From positions 35,107-99,106 of the forward strand of contig JAEZGI010000071.1 of assembly GCA_023416995.1 (NCBI GenBank): a stretch of DNA of 64,000 nt, given 5' to 3'. The number at the start of each line of letters is the position of its first letter. Position 1 is the stretch's first letter. The notes under the pieces are model-generated. The model was not told the DNA's origin. It did not search any database and worked only from the letters and a program-made list of their open reading frames with translations. The stretch is from Bacteroidota bacterium. Lineage in GTDB: Bacteria; Bacteroidota; Bacteroidia; Chitinophagales; Chitinophagaceae. The translations under genes were made by a program, and so were the position numbers. Below are positions 1-7,209 of the stretch, piece by piece.

Positions 1-1133
1 GCACCACTATGCGCATCAACATTTGGCCATGGATTTTTTACTTTTCCAAGTGATTCAAGGATCGGCGGAACAACTTCGTACACGTTCCAGACTGTTTGTA
101 CCAACGGATCGTCGGGCATATGTTTCTTACCAAACTCCATCTGTGCTGTGAAACGCGGATCCGTTTTTCTCAACACCGCATGACCATAGCCCGGTACCAC
201 CTTACCTTCTTTTAAAGTTTCCTGAACATAACTGGCAATTTGTTCTTTTGTTGGTGACTCCGTTTGCAATTTTTCACGCAGTTCAAAAATCCACCTGATC
301 ACTTCCTGGTTTGCCAAACCGTGTAAGGGACCTGCAAGACCATTCATACCAGCCGCCAGCGACAGGTAAGGATCACTCAATGCAGAACCTACCAGGTGAG
401 TAGTATGTGCCGATACGTTTCCACCTTCATGATCGGCATGTATCGTCATATACAAACGCATCAGTTCTTTAAAACTTTCATTGCTGAACCCAAGCATATG
501 GGCCAGGTTACCCGCCCAATCAAGCATTCCATTCGGTTGAATATGCTGATCTTTTTTATATTTTCTGCGATAGATATAAGCTGCAATGCGAGGTAAACGC
601 GCTATAAGATCCAGACCGTCGTCAAGTGCAGCTTCCCAGTAATCTTTTTTATTCATACCCTCGGCATACTTGCGGGCAAAATTGCTTTCTGTTTGCAATG
701 CCATGATACCGCTTACAAACATGGTCATTGGATGCGTATCAATCGGGAAAGCATCGAGCACGTCAAAAACGTGATTGGGTACATGTGATCTGCGTTGAAG
801 TATCTGCGTTACATCTGCAACATCTGCTTCAGTTGGCAATTCGCCGATCAGCATAAGGAAAAACAAACCCTCCGGAAGCGGTTCGTTACCACCTTTAACT
901 TTAGGAAGCTTTTCCTGGAGTTCGGGGATAGAATAGCCACGGAAACGAATGCCTTCCTGTGAATCCAGTAATGAAGTTTCTGAAACCAGGCCGGTAATTC
1001 CACGCATACCCTGGTAAACCTGCGAAAGCTGAACCTCTCCTATTTTTTTGCTACCATGTTCTTTGAGAATGGCCTTTATTTCCGCCGCTGACTCTGTTGC
1101 TTTTTCCTTGAACCGATCTTTAAGAGTTGCCAT
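1..1133 (-). CDS. gltA: Citrate synthase, C-terminus cut by window edge
   Basis: This enzyme condenses oxaloacetate and acetyl-CoA to citrate, the entry step of the TCA cycle, in the cytoplasm. About 377 residues are visible from the ATG at 1133; the last part lies beyond base 1. The three catalytic residues can be read: His271 in GPLHGLANQE, His318 in PGYGHA and Asp373 in NVDAHSG. The GPLHGLANQE and NVDAHSG wording matches the mitochondrial (eukaryote-type) citrate synthases rather than the E. coli hexameric type, which is usual in Bacteroidota. The gene stands alone on the minus strand, with no obvious promoter motif in the 150 bp upstream. Assignment to the family is firm; only the end is missing. 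Confidence 0.95.
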   Translation of the reverse strand, partial: MATLKDRFKEKATESAAEIKAILKEHGSKKIGEVQLSQVYQGMRGITGLVSETSLLDSQEGIRFRGYSIPELQEKLPKVKGGNEPLPEGLFFLMLIGELPTEADVADVTQILQRRSHVPNHVFDVLDAFPIDTHPMTMFVSGIMALQTESNFARKYAEGMNKKDYWEAALDDGLDLIARLPRIAAYIYRRKYKKDQHIQPNGMLDWAGNLAHMLGFSNESFKELMRLYMTIHADHEGGNVSAHTTHLVGSALSDPYLSLAAGMNGLAGPLHGLANQEVIRWIFELREKLQTESPTKEQIASYVQETLKEGKVVPGYGHAVLRKTDPRFTAQMEFGKKHMPDDPLVQTVWNVYEVVPPILESLGKVKNPWPNVDAHSG

Positions 1134-1284
1134 TTAGATTTAATTATAGTATTAGAATGAACCGGAGTTTCTCCTAGTTGATTGTCGTTAAGGGGCTTAA
1201 AGTTAATTGAAAACAACTTAAACAGCAATGCGGTTTGATCAATCGCTGTCATTAATTCATTTTAACATGGGGTACCCTCAATTA

Positions 1285-2385
1285 TTATTTCGGGGCATTT
1301 CGGTAAATGAACAGGGTAATTACCCCAAAAATTATATTCGGGGTCCAGGCGGCGAGAAAAGGGGAAAAATTACTCTTGGTGGAAAATGTGAGCGAAAATT
1401 TGTCCATAACTACAAACAATGCAGCTATAATAATGCCGATTGCAAGATGCAATCCACTCCCGCCCCGTGTTTTCCTTGAAGCAATGATTGCCCCCATGAT
1501 GGTGAGCAACAGCACGGAAAACGGGGTGGCATCCCTGCGGTATCTTTCCACTTTATAATTGTTCAACCCTTCCGTTCCTTTTAATTCTTCTGCCTCGATA
1601 AACGACATCAGCTTAGGAGTGGTCATCTTGTCTTTCAGGTATTTGTCCTCGATCTCTTCGGGCCGCATGGACAGGTTGATGTTCCGCGTTGGTGTGAGGC
1701 TGATGGTTTCCCTGACGCCATCAAGTTTGCGTTCAACCACATTGTTCATCTGCCAATTATTCTTCGCGGTATCCCAGCGGATATTATCGGCGCGCAGGTT
1801 ATAGATAACTTTCCCATCCTGGATGCGTTCCATGAAAAAGCCGCTCCTGGCCATCTTTGTAGTTGAATCGTAATTCCGCATACCCGCATAGGTATTGGAA
1901 TCGATCCGGTAATAGTAATCACGGCGCTTTTTATAATATTCCTGCTTTTCGTAAGAACTTTCGCTATCGATATATTTTGCCTGGAAATTGCCCCGCAACA
2001 CGTTCGCCTTTGGGATCAGGTATTGATTTGCGAGCCAAAAGCTTCCACCTAAAATGATGGCCCCCAGCAGGTAAGCCCGTAACATCCGGTTGAAACTAAC
2101 CCCTCCGGCAAGGATCGCCACAATCTCTGACCGGCCGGCCATCTTCGAGGTAAATAATATCACCGCAATGAAAACCATGAGCGGAAAAATCATCGATATG
2201 ATGAAGGGAACAAAACCGAAATAATATTGCGTAAATATTTCGTAGCCTGAGAGACCCGATTTTACAAACTCGTCGGTTTTCTCGCTGGTGTCAATTACCA
2301 CTGCGATCACTGAAAAAATCAGGACCATAAATATGGTAGTTGACAAAAACTTCCTGAGAATATACCAATCAAGCTTTTTAATCAT
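1285..2385 (-). CDS. LptF/LptG (YjgP/YjgQ) family permease
   Basis: Inner-membrane subunit of the LptB2FG transporter that extracts lipopolysaccharide from the inner membrane and feeds it to the periplasmic bridge. The 366-residue protein has three N-terminal membrane segments (about residues 10-35, 50-80 and 98-120), a periplasmic beta-rich domain (about 125-270), and three C-terminal segments after the motif RRDATPFS. This is the family architecture and length. I chose the ATG at 2385 (MIKKLDW); an in-frame TTG two codons upstream is less likely because a GATATTTG element, close to the Bacteroidota -7 box, ends only 3 nt before the ATG. The sequence alone does not tell LptF from LptG. No lptB or lptC is nearby. 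Confidence 0.9.
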   Translation of the reverse strand: MIKKLDWYILRKFLSTTIFMVLIFSVIAVVIDTSEKTDEFVKSGLSGYEIFTQYYFGFVPFIISMIFPLMVFIAVILFTSKMAGRSEIVAILAGGVSFNRMLRAYLLGAIILGGSFWLANQYLIPKANVLRGNFQAKYIDSESSYEKQEYYKKRRDYYYRIDSNTYAGMRNYDSTTKMARSGFFMERIQDGKVIYNLRADNIRWDTAKNNWQMNNVVERKLDGVRETISLTPTRNINLSMRPEEIEDKYLKDKMTTPKLMSFIEAEELKGTEGLNNYKVERYRRDATPFSVLLLTIMGAIIASRKTRGGSGLHLAIGIIIAALFVVMDKFSLTFSTKSNFSPFLAAWTPNIIFGVITLFIYRNAPK

Positions 2386-2494
2386 GCGCAAATATCTGTA
2401 TTATTCGGAGTTTGTACCGAACAATCAAGCGGTTAAGCCGTTTTTTTAACGTAGCCTTTTTAAGCATCAAACTTCCTTTTGACTAATTTCCCAT

Positions 2495-3283
2495 ATGCGA
2501 AAAATGTTTTTCTTCCTGGCCATTACGTTTAACCTGGCCGTGCTGTGCGCGCAGGACAACAGCCTGTTCGAGCCAAAACAATTTGTGCGGGACAGCGCTG
2601 TATTGCAATACAGGGTGCTTTACCCTGAAAATTATGATCCCGGAAAAAAGTATCCACTGATCTTATTTCTCCATGGAGCAGGCGAACGAGGCAACAACAA
2701 TACGGCCCAGTTGAAACATGGTGGCGCCTATTTCACGAGCAGGGAGAACCGAAAAAAGTTCCCGGCCATAGTGATCATGCCCCAATGTCCTTTCACCGAT
2801 TTCTGGTCAAGGATCTCTTTAAATTTTAAAGGGGATGACACGCTGGGGAGACTTGTATTTCCAACAAATGTTCCTATAGGCAAAACGCTGGGACTGGTAA
2901 GCAAACTAATGGATTCACTGGCAGCAGGTAAAGATGTGAACCCAAAAAAGATCTATGTCGGTGGCCTGTCGATGGGGGGCATGGGTACGTTTGAATTGCT
3001 CTGGCGCAAACCCGGCTTTTTTGCGGCCGCCTTCCCTATCTGCGGCGGGGGAAATCCGGAGAGTGTAACATCATACGCTAATGGCTTCCCTATCTGGGTG
3101 TTTCATGGCGACAAGGATCCTACGGTTAAAGTAGGTAACTCGCGCATCATGGTAAATGCTTTGCGAAAAGCAGGTGCAAAGGTTAAATACACGGAGTACC
3201 CTGGTGTGTTGCACAATAGCTGGGACCATGCTTTTAAAGAAAAAACACTGATGCCCTGGTTGCTCAGCCAGCAGAAAAAATAA
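2495..3283 (+). CDS. Secreted alpha/beta-hydrolase esterase
   Basis: A 262-residue protein with a signal peptide ending near AVLCAQ (about residue 19), followed by an alpha/beta-hydrolase domain of the PHB-depolymerase/feruloyl-esterase-like group. The catalytic triad can be read: Ser159 in GLSMGG, Asp208 in HGDKD and His240 in LHNSWD; LFLHGAGE near residue 60 supplies the oxyanion region. Its natural ester substrate cannot be told from sequence. The gene lies divergent from the LptF/G permease and convergent with tgt, with only 6 bp between the two stop codons, so it is an isolated transcription unit. Function as a hydrolase is well supported, the substrate is unknown. Confidence 0.85.
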   Translation: MRKMFFFLAITFNLAVLCAQDNSLFEPKQFVRDSAVLQYRVLYPENYDPGKKYPLILFLHGAGERGNNNTAQLKHGGAYFTSRENRKKFPAIVIMPQCPFTDFWSRISLNFKGDDTLGRLVFPTNVPIGKTLGLVSKLMDSLAAGKDVNPKKIYVGGLSMGGMGTFELLWRKPGFFAAAFPICGGGNPESVTSYANGFPIWVFHGDKDPTVKVGNSRIMVNALRKAGAKVKYTEYPGVLHNSWDHAFKEKTLMPWLLSQQKK

Positions 3284-3289
3284 TATAGC

Positions 3290-4429
3290 TTACAGCCTTT
3301 GACGGAGTTTTACAACCATCTCATTTTTCCAGGACAGGAAACTGCCTTCAATGATCCTTTTCCTGGCCTCTGTGACAAGGTGTAAATAAAATGCCAGGTT
3401 GTGGATACTTGCAATGGTAAGACCCAACAGTTCCTTTGATTTTACAAGGTGACGCAGATAAGCTTTAGAGTAAAAATTGCTGACCCCACAATCAATACCT
3501 GTATCGATAGGAGAAAAATCACGCTCCCATTTTTTGTTATCAATATTGATTACGCCTTCACTGGTAAACAACATCCCGTTACGACCGTTACGGGTAGGCA
3601 TAACGCAATCAAACATATCGATGCCCATAGCAATACATTCCAGTATGTTCCATGGCGTTCCGACACCCATGAGGTAACGGGGCCGGTTAGCGGGGAGATT
3701 ATCACAACAAAGTGCGCAGAGATCATACATCATTTCTTCCGGCTCGCCCACGCTCAACCCGCCGATGGCATTTGCTACTGCATCTTTACTGCTGATAAAT
3801 TCACAGGATTGTTTGCGCAACTCCGGGAAGGTGCTGCCCTGCACTATGGGCAAAAGGTTCTGTGTATAACCGTATTTGTCGGGGGTTGTATTAAAGTGAT
3901 TAATACACCGATCCAACCAGCGGTGCGTGAGATGCATGGATCTTGATGCATAAGAATAATCAGAGGGATAAGGCGGGCATTCATCAAAAGCCATGATGAG
4001 ATCGGCTCCGATAATTCTTTGAATATCCATCACTTTTTCCGGGGTAAACAAATGTCTCGACCCATCGATATGCGACTGGAATATCACACCTTCCTCAGTG
4101 ATCTTGCGCGTACCCGCCAACGAAAACACCTGGTACCCGCCACTGTCTGTAAGAATCGGTTTGCTCCAGCCGTTGAAGCGATGGAGCCCACCTGCTGCTT
4201 CCATGGTTTCAAGACCCGGGCGCAAATACAAATGATAGGTGTTGCCCAGGATAATCTGCGCTTTTACCTCGCTGACCAATTGCTGTTGAGAAACGGCCTT
4301 TACGCTACCTACGGTACCAACCGGCATGAATATAGGCGTCTGGATGGTGCCGTGATCTGTGGTGATTCTTCCTGCCCTTGCTTTTGAATTTGTATCGGCA
4401 ACGTTGAGATCGAATTGTAAACTGGCCAT
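3290..4429 (-). CDS. tgt: Queuine/preQ1 tRNA-guanine transglycosylase
   Basis: Exchanges guanine 34 in the anticodon of GUN tRNAs for the queuosine precursor. The 379-residue protein has the substrate-pocket motif LTDSGGYQ, GGLSVGEP, and the nucleophile Asp within MFDCVMPTRNGR. The ATG at 4429 (MASLQFDL) is preferred over an upstream in-frame start at 4462, because a perfect -7 box (TACTTTTG, complement of 4452-4459) lies between them. Oddity: the C-x-C-x2-C zinc site of the classical enzyme aligns with IDCGVS, so two of the three cysteines are replaced (Ile and Ser), while the later His in ASIHNLAF is kept. This may be normal for the phylum but means the zinc site is not canonical. Confidence 0.94.
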   Translation of the reverse strand: MASLQFDLNVADTNSKARAGRITTDHGTIQTPIFMPVGTVGSVKAVSQQQLVSEVKAQIILGNTYHLYLRPGLETMEAAGGLHRFNGWSKPILTDSGGYQVFSLAGTRKITEEGVIFQSHIDGSRHLFTPEKVMDIQRIIGADLIMAFDECPPYPSDYSYASRSMHLTHRWLDRCINHFNTTPDKYGYTQNLLPIVQGSTFPELRKQSCEFISSKDAVANAIGGLSVGEPEEMMYDLCALCCDNLPANRPRYLMGVGTPWNILECIAMGIDMFDCVMPTRNGRNGMLFTSEGVINIDNKKWERDFSPIDTGIDCGVSNFYSKAYLRHLVKSKELLGLTIASIHNLAFYLHLVTEARKRIIEGSFLSWKNEMVVKLRQRL

Positions 4430-4451
4430 AATAATGCGGGTAAAACGGCTG

Positions 4452-4459
4452 CAAAAGTA
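4452..4459 (-). promoter_or_regulatory. -7 promoter element of tgt
   Basis: On the minus strand this reads TACTTTTG, a full match to the Bacteroidota -7 consensus TAnnTTTG. It lies 22 nt before the tgt ATG, giving a leader of roughly 15 nt. The -33 element 19 nt further upstream is poor (GAAA), so the call rests on the -7 box and its position. Confidence 0.5.
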
Positions 4460-4547
4460 CACAAGAAAAAGCGAAGCATTTCATCGAAACGCCTACAATT
4501 CCCTAATTTCGCAGCCTGCGGCAAAACCGCCCCCTTAAACTCACCTT

Positions 4548-5687
4548 ATGGACATGATGGATCTGCTTCGGAACACAAATTGGTGGGCTATTGTGTTTAT
4601 TTGCTTTTGTGTAGTTACTTTCATCCAATTACTTTATTACTGGTTTATTTTCCGACATCTTGCTTTTTACAAAACACCTGAAAAAGAGAAGTCGCAACAA
4701 CACCCCGTTAGCATTATCATCTGTGCGCGCGACGAAGCAAACAATCTTGTAAAAAATTTCCCGGGAGTACTGGTACAAACTTATCCCTCAACACACGAGG
4801 TGATTGTAATTAATCACAACAGCCAGGACGAAACGCGCTACCTCCTGGAAGAATTCAAAAAAACTTTCAAGGGGCTCCAGATCGTAAATCTTGAGCAGGA
4901 GGCAAAAGGAATACCGGGAAAAAAATATCCATTGTCGATCGGTATCAAAGAAGCTAAACACGAAATCATTTTACTTACCGACGCAGATTGTGTGCCGGCA
5001 AGTGAGTTCTGGTTACAAAAAATGCAGGATGCTTTTACCGATGGTATCGAAGTGGTGCTGGGTTATGGAGCTTACATCAAAAAACCGGGTATCCTCAACC
5101 GCCTGATCCGGTTTGAAACTTTTCACACAGCTCTTCAATACTTATCATATGCATTAGCCGGTAACCCATACATGGGTGTGGGGCGTAATCTTTCATACAA
5201 AAAGGGATTGTTTCTTAAGAATAAAGGATTCTCTTCCCTCAATCACGTAACAGGTGGAGATGATGATCTCTTCATCAACAAAGTCGCCAATAAACACAAC
5301 ACAAGAGTTGTGCTTGACCCTGACGCTTTCACTTTGTCGGAACCCAGGAAAAACTGGACGGAATGGAAAATCCAGAAGAACAGGCATTTTTCAACAGCGA
5401 AGTTTTATAAGACCTCACATAAATTTTTACTCGGTCTATACACGTTTACACATTTTCTTTTTTATCCGCTCCTCGCTCTCAGCGCCGTGTTCTTCGACTG
5501 GAGGCTCGCAGTTGGTGTGTTTAGCTTAAGATTTATTTCGCAGGCGATCATCTACAAAAAATCCATGGACAGGTTACAGGAAAAAGATTTGTTTGCATGG
5601 TGGTGGCTGCTCGATATCTGGATGTTTTTTTATTATATCATCTTTGCACCGGCCATCTGGAAAAAACCTAAAAAATCATGGAGCTGA
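4548..5687 (+). CDS. Membrane GT2-family glycosyltransferase
   Basis: A 379-residue family 2 glycosyltransferase. It has one N-terminal membrane helix (about residues 12-33), a GT-A catalytic domain starting at PVSIIICARDEANN, the metal-binding DxD motif as LLTDADC, an acceptor-region motif GGDDDLF, and a cluster of three C-terminal membrane segments (about 295-375). The donor sugar and acceptor are not readable; the layout resembles processive or lipid-linked transferases. Two further ATG codons at 4554 and 4557 are alternative starts. The stop codon overlaps the start of rsmG by 10 bp, so the two are probably co-transcribed, although no functional link is evident. Confidence 0.85.
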   Translation: MDMMDLLRNTNWWAIVFICFCVVTFIQLLYYWFIFRHLAFYKTPEKEKSQQHPVSIIICARDEANNLVKNFPGVLVQTYPSTHEVIVINHNSQDETRYLLEEFKKTFKGLQIVNLEQEAKGIPGKKYPLSIGIKEAKHEIILLTDADCVPASEFWLQKMQDAFTDGIEVVLGYGAYIKKPGILNRLIRFETFHTALQYLSYALAGNPYMGVGRNLSYKKGLFLKNKGFSSLNHVTGGDDDLFINKVANKHNTRVVLDPDAFTLSEPRKNWTEWKIQKNRHFSTAKFYKTSHKFLLGLYTFTHFLFYPLLALSAVFFDWRLAVGVFSLRFISQAIIYKKSMDRLQEKDLFAWWWLLDIWMFFYYIIFAPAIWKKPKKSWS

Positions 5688-6328
5688 TCACTCAATACTT
5701 TGCCGATTTCACCGCAACACAATTAAAGCAGTTTGCAGCACTGGAGGCTTTGTACCAGGACTGGAACGCTAAGGTGAATGTGATATCCCGTAAGGATATT
5801 GAATCGCTTTATGAAAAACATGTTTTGCATTCGTTAAGTATAGCGGCCACTTTTGAGATGTTACCCGGTATGCAGGTAATAGATATAGGTACCGGTGGTG
5901 GTTTCCCCGGCATTCCCCTGGCGATTTTTTTCCCGGAGGTTCAGTTTCACCTGGTTGACAGCATTGGTAAAAAGATTAAGGTGGTGGAAGCAGTGAGCGA
6001 AGCAATCGGCCTGACTAATCTAACGGCGGCGCACACACGAGCAGAAGACGTAAAGAATAAAAAATTTGATGTTGCTGTATCAAGGGCAGTTGCCCCTTTA
6101 CAGGAACTGCTGAAATGGTCGACGCCTTTGCTCCGGAAACGTAAGCCTGCTAGCGATCGTGACCCTGACGATTTACCTGTTCCAAACGGCCTGATTTGTT
6201 TGAAAGGAGGCGATCTTGCAGAGGAAATATCAGCCTCCCGGGCAAGACCTCGTATCATGGAAATCAACCAGATCTTCGACCGACCCTACTTCTCTGAGAA
6301 GTTTGTACTTTATGTACCGCATACATAA
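5678..6328 (+). CDS. rsmG: 16S rRNA (guanine-527-N7)-methyltransferase RsmG
   Basis: SAM-dependent methyltransferase that forms m7G527 in 16S rRNA. The 216-residue protein has the expected length and the class I SAM-binding signature VIDIGTGGGFPGIPLAI, followed by VDSIGKK and the catalytic-region segment VAVSRAVAPL. The start at 5678 overlaps the end of the upstream glycosyltransferase gene by 10 bp, which suggests translational coupling. The C-terminal part carries a short, basic, acidic-patterned insert (KRKPASDRDPDD) that is likely a loop. Family assignment is secure. Confidence 0.94.
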   Translation: MELITQYFADFTATQLKQFAALEALYQDWNAKVNVISRKDIESLYEKHVLHSLSIAATFEMLPGMQVIDIGTGGGFPGIPLAIFFPEVQFHLVDSIGKKIKVVEAVSEAIGLTNLTAAHTRAEDVKNKKFDVAVSRAVAPLQELLKWSTPLLRKRKPASDRDPDDLPVPNGLICLKGGDLAEEISASRARPRIMEINQIFDRPYFSEKFVLYVPHT

Positions 6329-6349
6329 TCCGTCGCTTCGCTGCAATCT

Positions 6350-6364
6350 TACCACAAAGTAGTA
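6350..6364 (+). promoter_or_regulatory. Imperfect inverted repeat upstream of response regulator
   Basis: TACCACAAAGTAGTA is a degenerate inverted repeat with arms TACCACA and AGTAGTA (5 of 7 pairs) around a central A. It ends 23 nt before a -7-like box (GACATTTG, 6388-6395), which itself ends 5 nt before the response-regulator ATG. A near copy with perfect arms lies behind the same gene at 7059-7073. The spacing fits an activator site just upstream of the promoter. Binding by the adjacent LuxR-type protein is inference. Confidence 0.45.
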
Positions 6365-6387
6365 TTCCCTTACTAACCGGAATTCCT

Positions 6388-6395
6388 GACATTTG
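6388..6395 (+). promoter_or_regulatory. -7-like element of response regulator gene
   Basis: GACATTTG matches TAnnTTTG at 7 of 8 positions. There is no TTTG-type -33 box 19 nt upstream; instead the inverted repeat at 6350-6364 sits just beyond that position, as expected for an activator-dependent promoter. The element ends only 5 nt before the ATG, so the transcript would have almost no leader. Confidence 0.35.
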
Positions 6396-6400
6396 CCGTT

Positions 6401-7045
6401 ATGGATATTAACGTTTGTATTGTAGATGATAACAAGGATATCCGCTCAGCACTCGAACAAATAATAACGATGTCTGAGGGTTATAATCTTGTTGGGAGTT
6501 GCCCTACGGCAGAAGAAGCTTTGCTGCATATACCAATCATTCAACCAGATATCGTACTGATGGACATCGATCTTGGAGAAGGTGATAATGGAATACAGGT
6601 TGTACGGAAACTTAAACCGGATTATCCGGATATACTTTTCATGATGTGCACCGTGTATGAAGATGATGAACAGATTTTCGAAGCGCTTTCTGCCGGTGCA
6701 AATGGATACATTCTGAAAAAAACCGCACCACATCGCCTGCTTGAGGCCATCAGTGAATTACAGCAGGGAGGTGCCCCAATGAGCAGCCAGATAGCCAGAA
6801 AAGTTGTTAACGCTTTCCAGTTAAAAAGTACAGAGCCTGCAACTACGGCAAACCCGGAGCTGAATACCCTGTCTCCCAGGGAAAAAGAGATACTCGAATT
6901 GTTAGCAAAGGGGCTGCTTTACAAAGAGATAGCCGGTCAGCTATTTATCAGCCAGGAAACCGTTCGTAAACATGTATATCATATTTACGAGAAACTGCAC
7001 GTCAACAACCGTGTAGAAGCTATCAATAAGTTTTTTGGAAGATAG
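6401..7045 (+). CDS. NarL/LuxR-family response regulator (orphan)
   Basis: A 214-residue two-domain transcription regulator. The receiver domain (about 1-120) has the acidic pair Asp9/Asp10, the phospho-acceptor Asp55 in LMDIDLG, Thr in MMCTVYED and the conserved Lys in YILKKTAP. The LuxR-type helix-turn-helix (about 148-205) begins at LSPREKEILELLAKG and contains the recognition helix region SQETVRKHVYHIYEKL. No histidine kinase is within the window near it, so its input is unknown. Similar inverted repeats lie immediately upstream and downstream of the gene, which suggests it controls its own promoter and possibly a second one. Confidence 0.92.
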   Translation: MDINVCIVDDNKDIRSALEQIITMSEGYNLVGSCPTAEEALLHIPIIQPDIVLMDIDLGEGDNGIQVVRKLKPDYPDILFMMCTVYEDDEQIFEALSAGANGYILKKTAPHRLLEAISELQQGGAPMSSQIARKVVNAFQLKSTEPATTANPELNTLSPREKEILELLAKGLLYKEIAGQLFISQETVRKHVYHIYEKLHVNNRVEAINKFFGR

Positions 7046-7058
7046 AACTGTCGCTGGT

Positions 7059-7073
7059 TACCACTAAGTGGTA
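7059..7073 (+). promoter_or_regulatory. Perfect inverted repeat downstream of response regulator
   Basis: TACCACTAAGTGGTA has perfect 7-bp arms around a central A. It ends 22 nt before a -7-like element TACCTTTA (7096-7103), almost the same spacing as the related repeat at 6350-6364 has to its own -7 box. No coding sequence follows on the plus strand, so any promoter here would make a short non-coding transcript or an antisense RNA to the convergent peptidase gene. Confidence 0.45.
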
Positions 7074-7103
7074 TTTCCGGACGCCCCTAGTTGTTTACCT
7101 TTA

Positions 7104-7192
7104 CATCCGGTTGCCCTCAGATACCTGAATCATTAAGCTTATCCGTGTATGTTTTAAAAAAGATGCCGTCGCAGTTGCGACGGCATTGATAT
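7104..7192 (+). ncRNA. Hypothetical small RNA between regulator and M1 peptidase
   Basis: This is a prediction from arrangement only. A regulator-type inverted repeat (7059-7073) and a -7-like box (7096-7103) are followed about 60 nt later by a perfect 10-bp hairpin, with no open reading frame in between. A transcript starting near 7108 would be about 85 nt. The weak point is that the hairpin has its better T-run on the minus strand, so it may exist mainly to end the peptidase transcript. Confidence 0.25.
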
Positions 7193-7193
7193 T
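7157..7193. terminator. Bidirectional terminator between regulator and M1 peptidase
   Basis: Perfect 10-bp stem ATGCCGTCGC / GCGACGGCAT with loop AGTT at 7163-7186. On the minus strand it is followed by CTTTTTT, a good T-run, so it ends the M1 peptidase transcript that stops at 7210. On the plus strand it is followed by TGATATTTT, which is weaker. Confidence 0.8.
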
Positions 7194-7209
7194 TTAATGT
7201 TGCCTGTTA

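Noticed and set aside
3449..4387. Open frames of 120-165 codons on the plus strand opposite tgt
   Set aside because: They lie wholly within tgt on the other strand and show no recognisable protein pattern.
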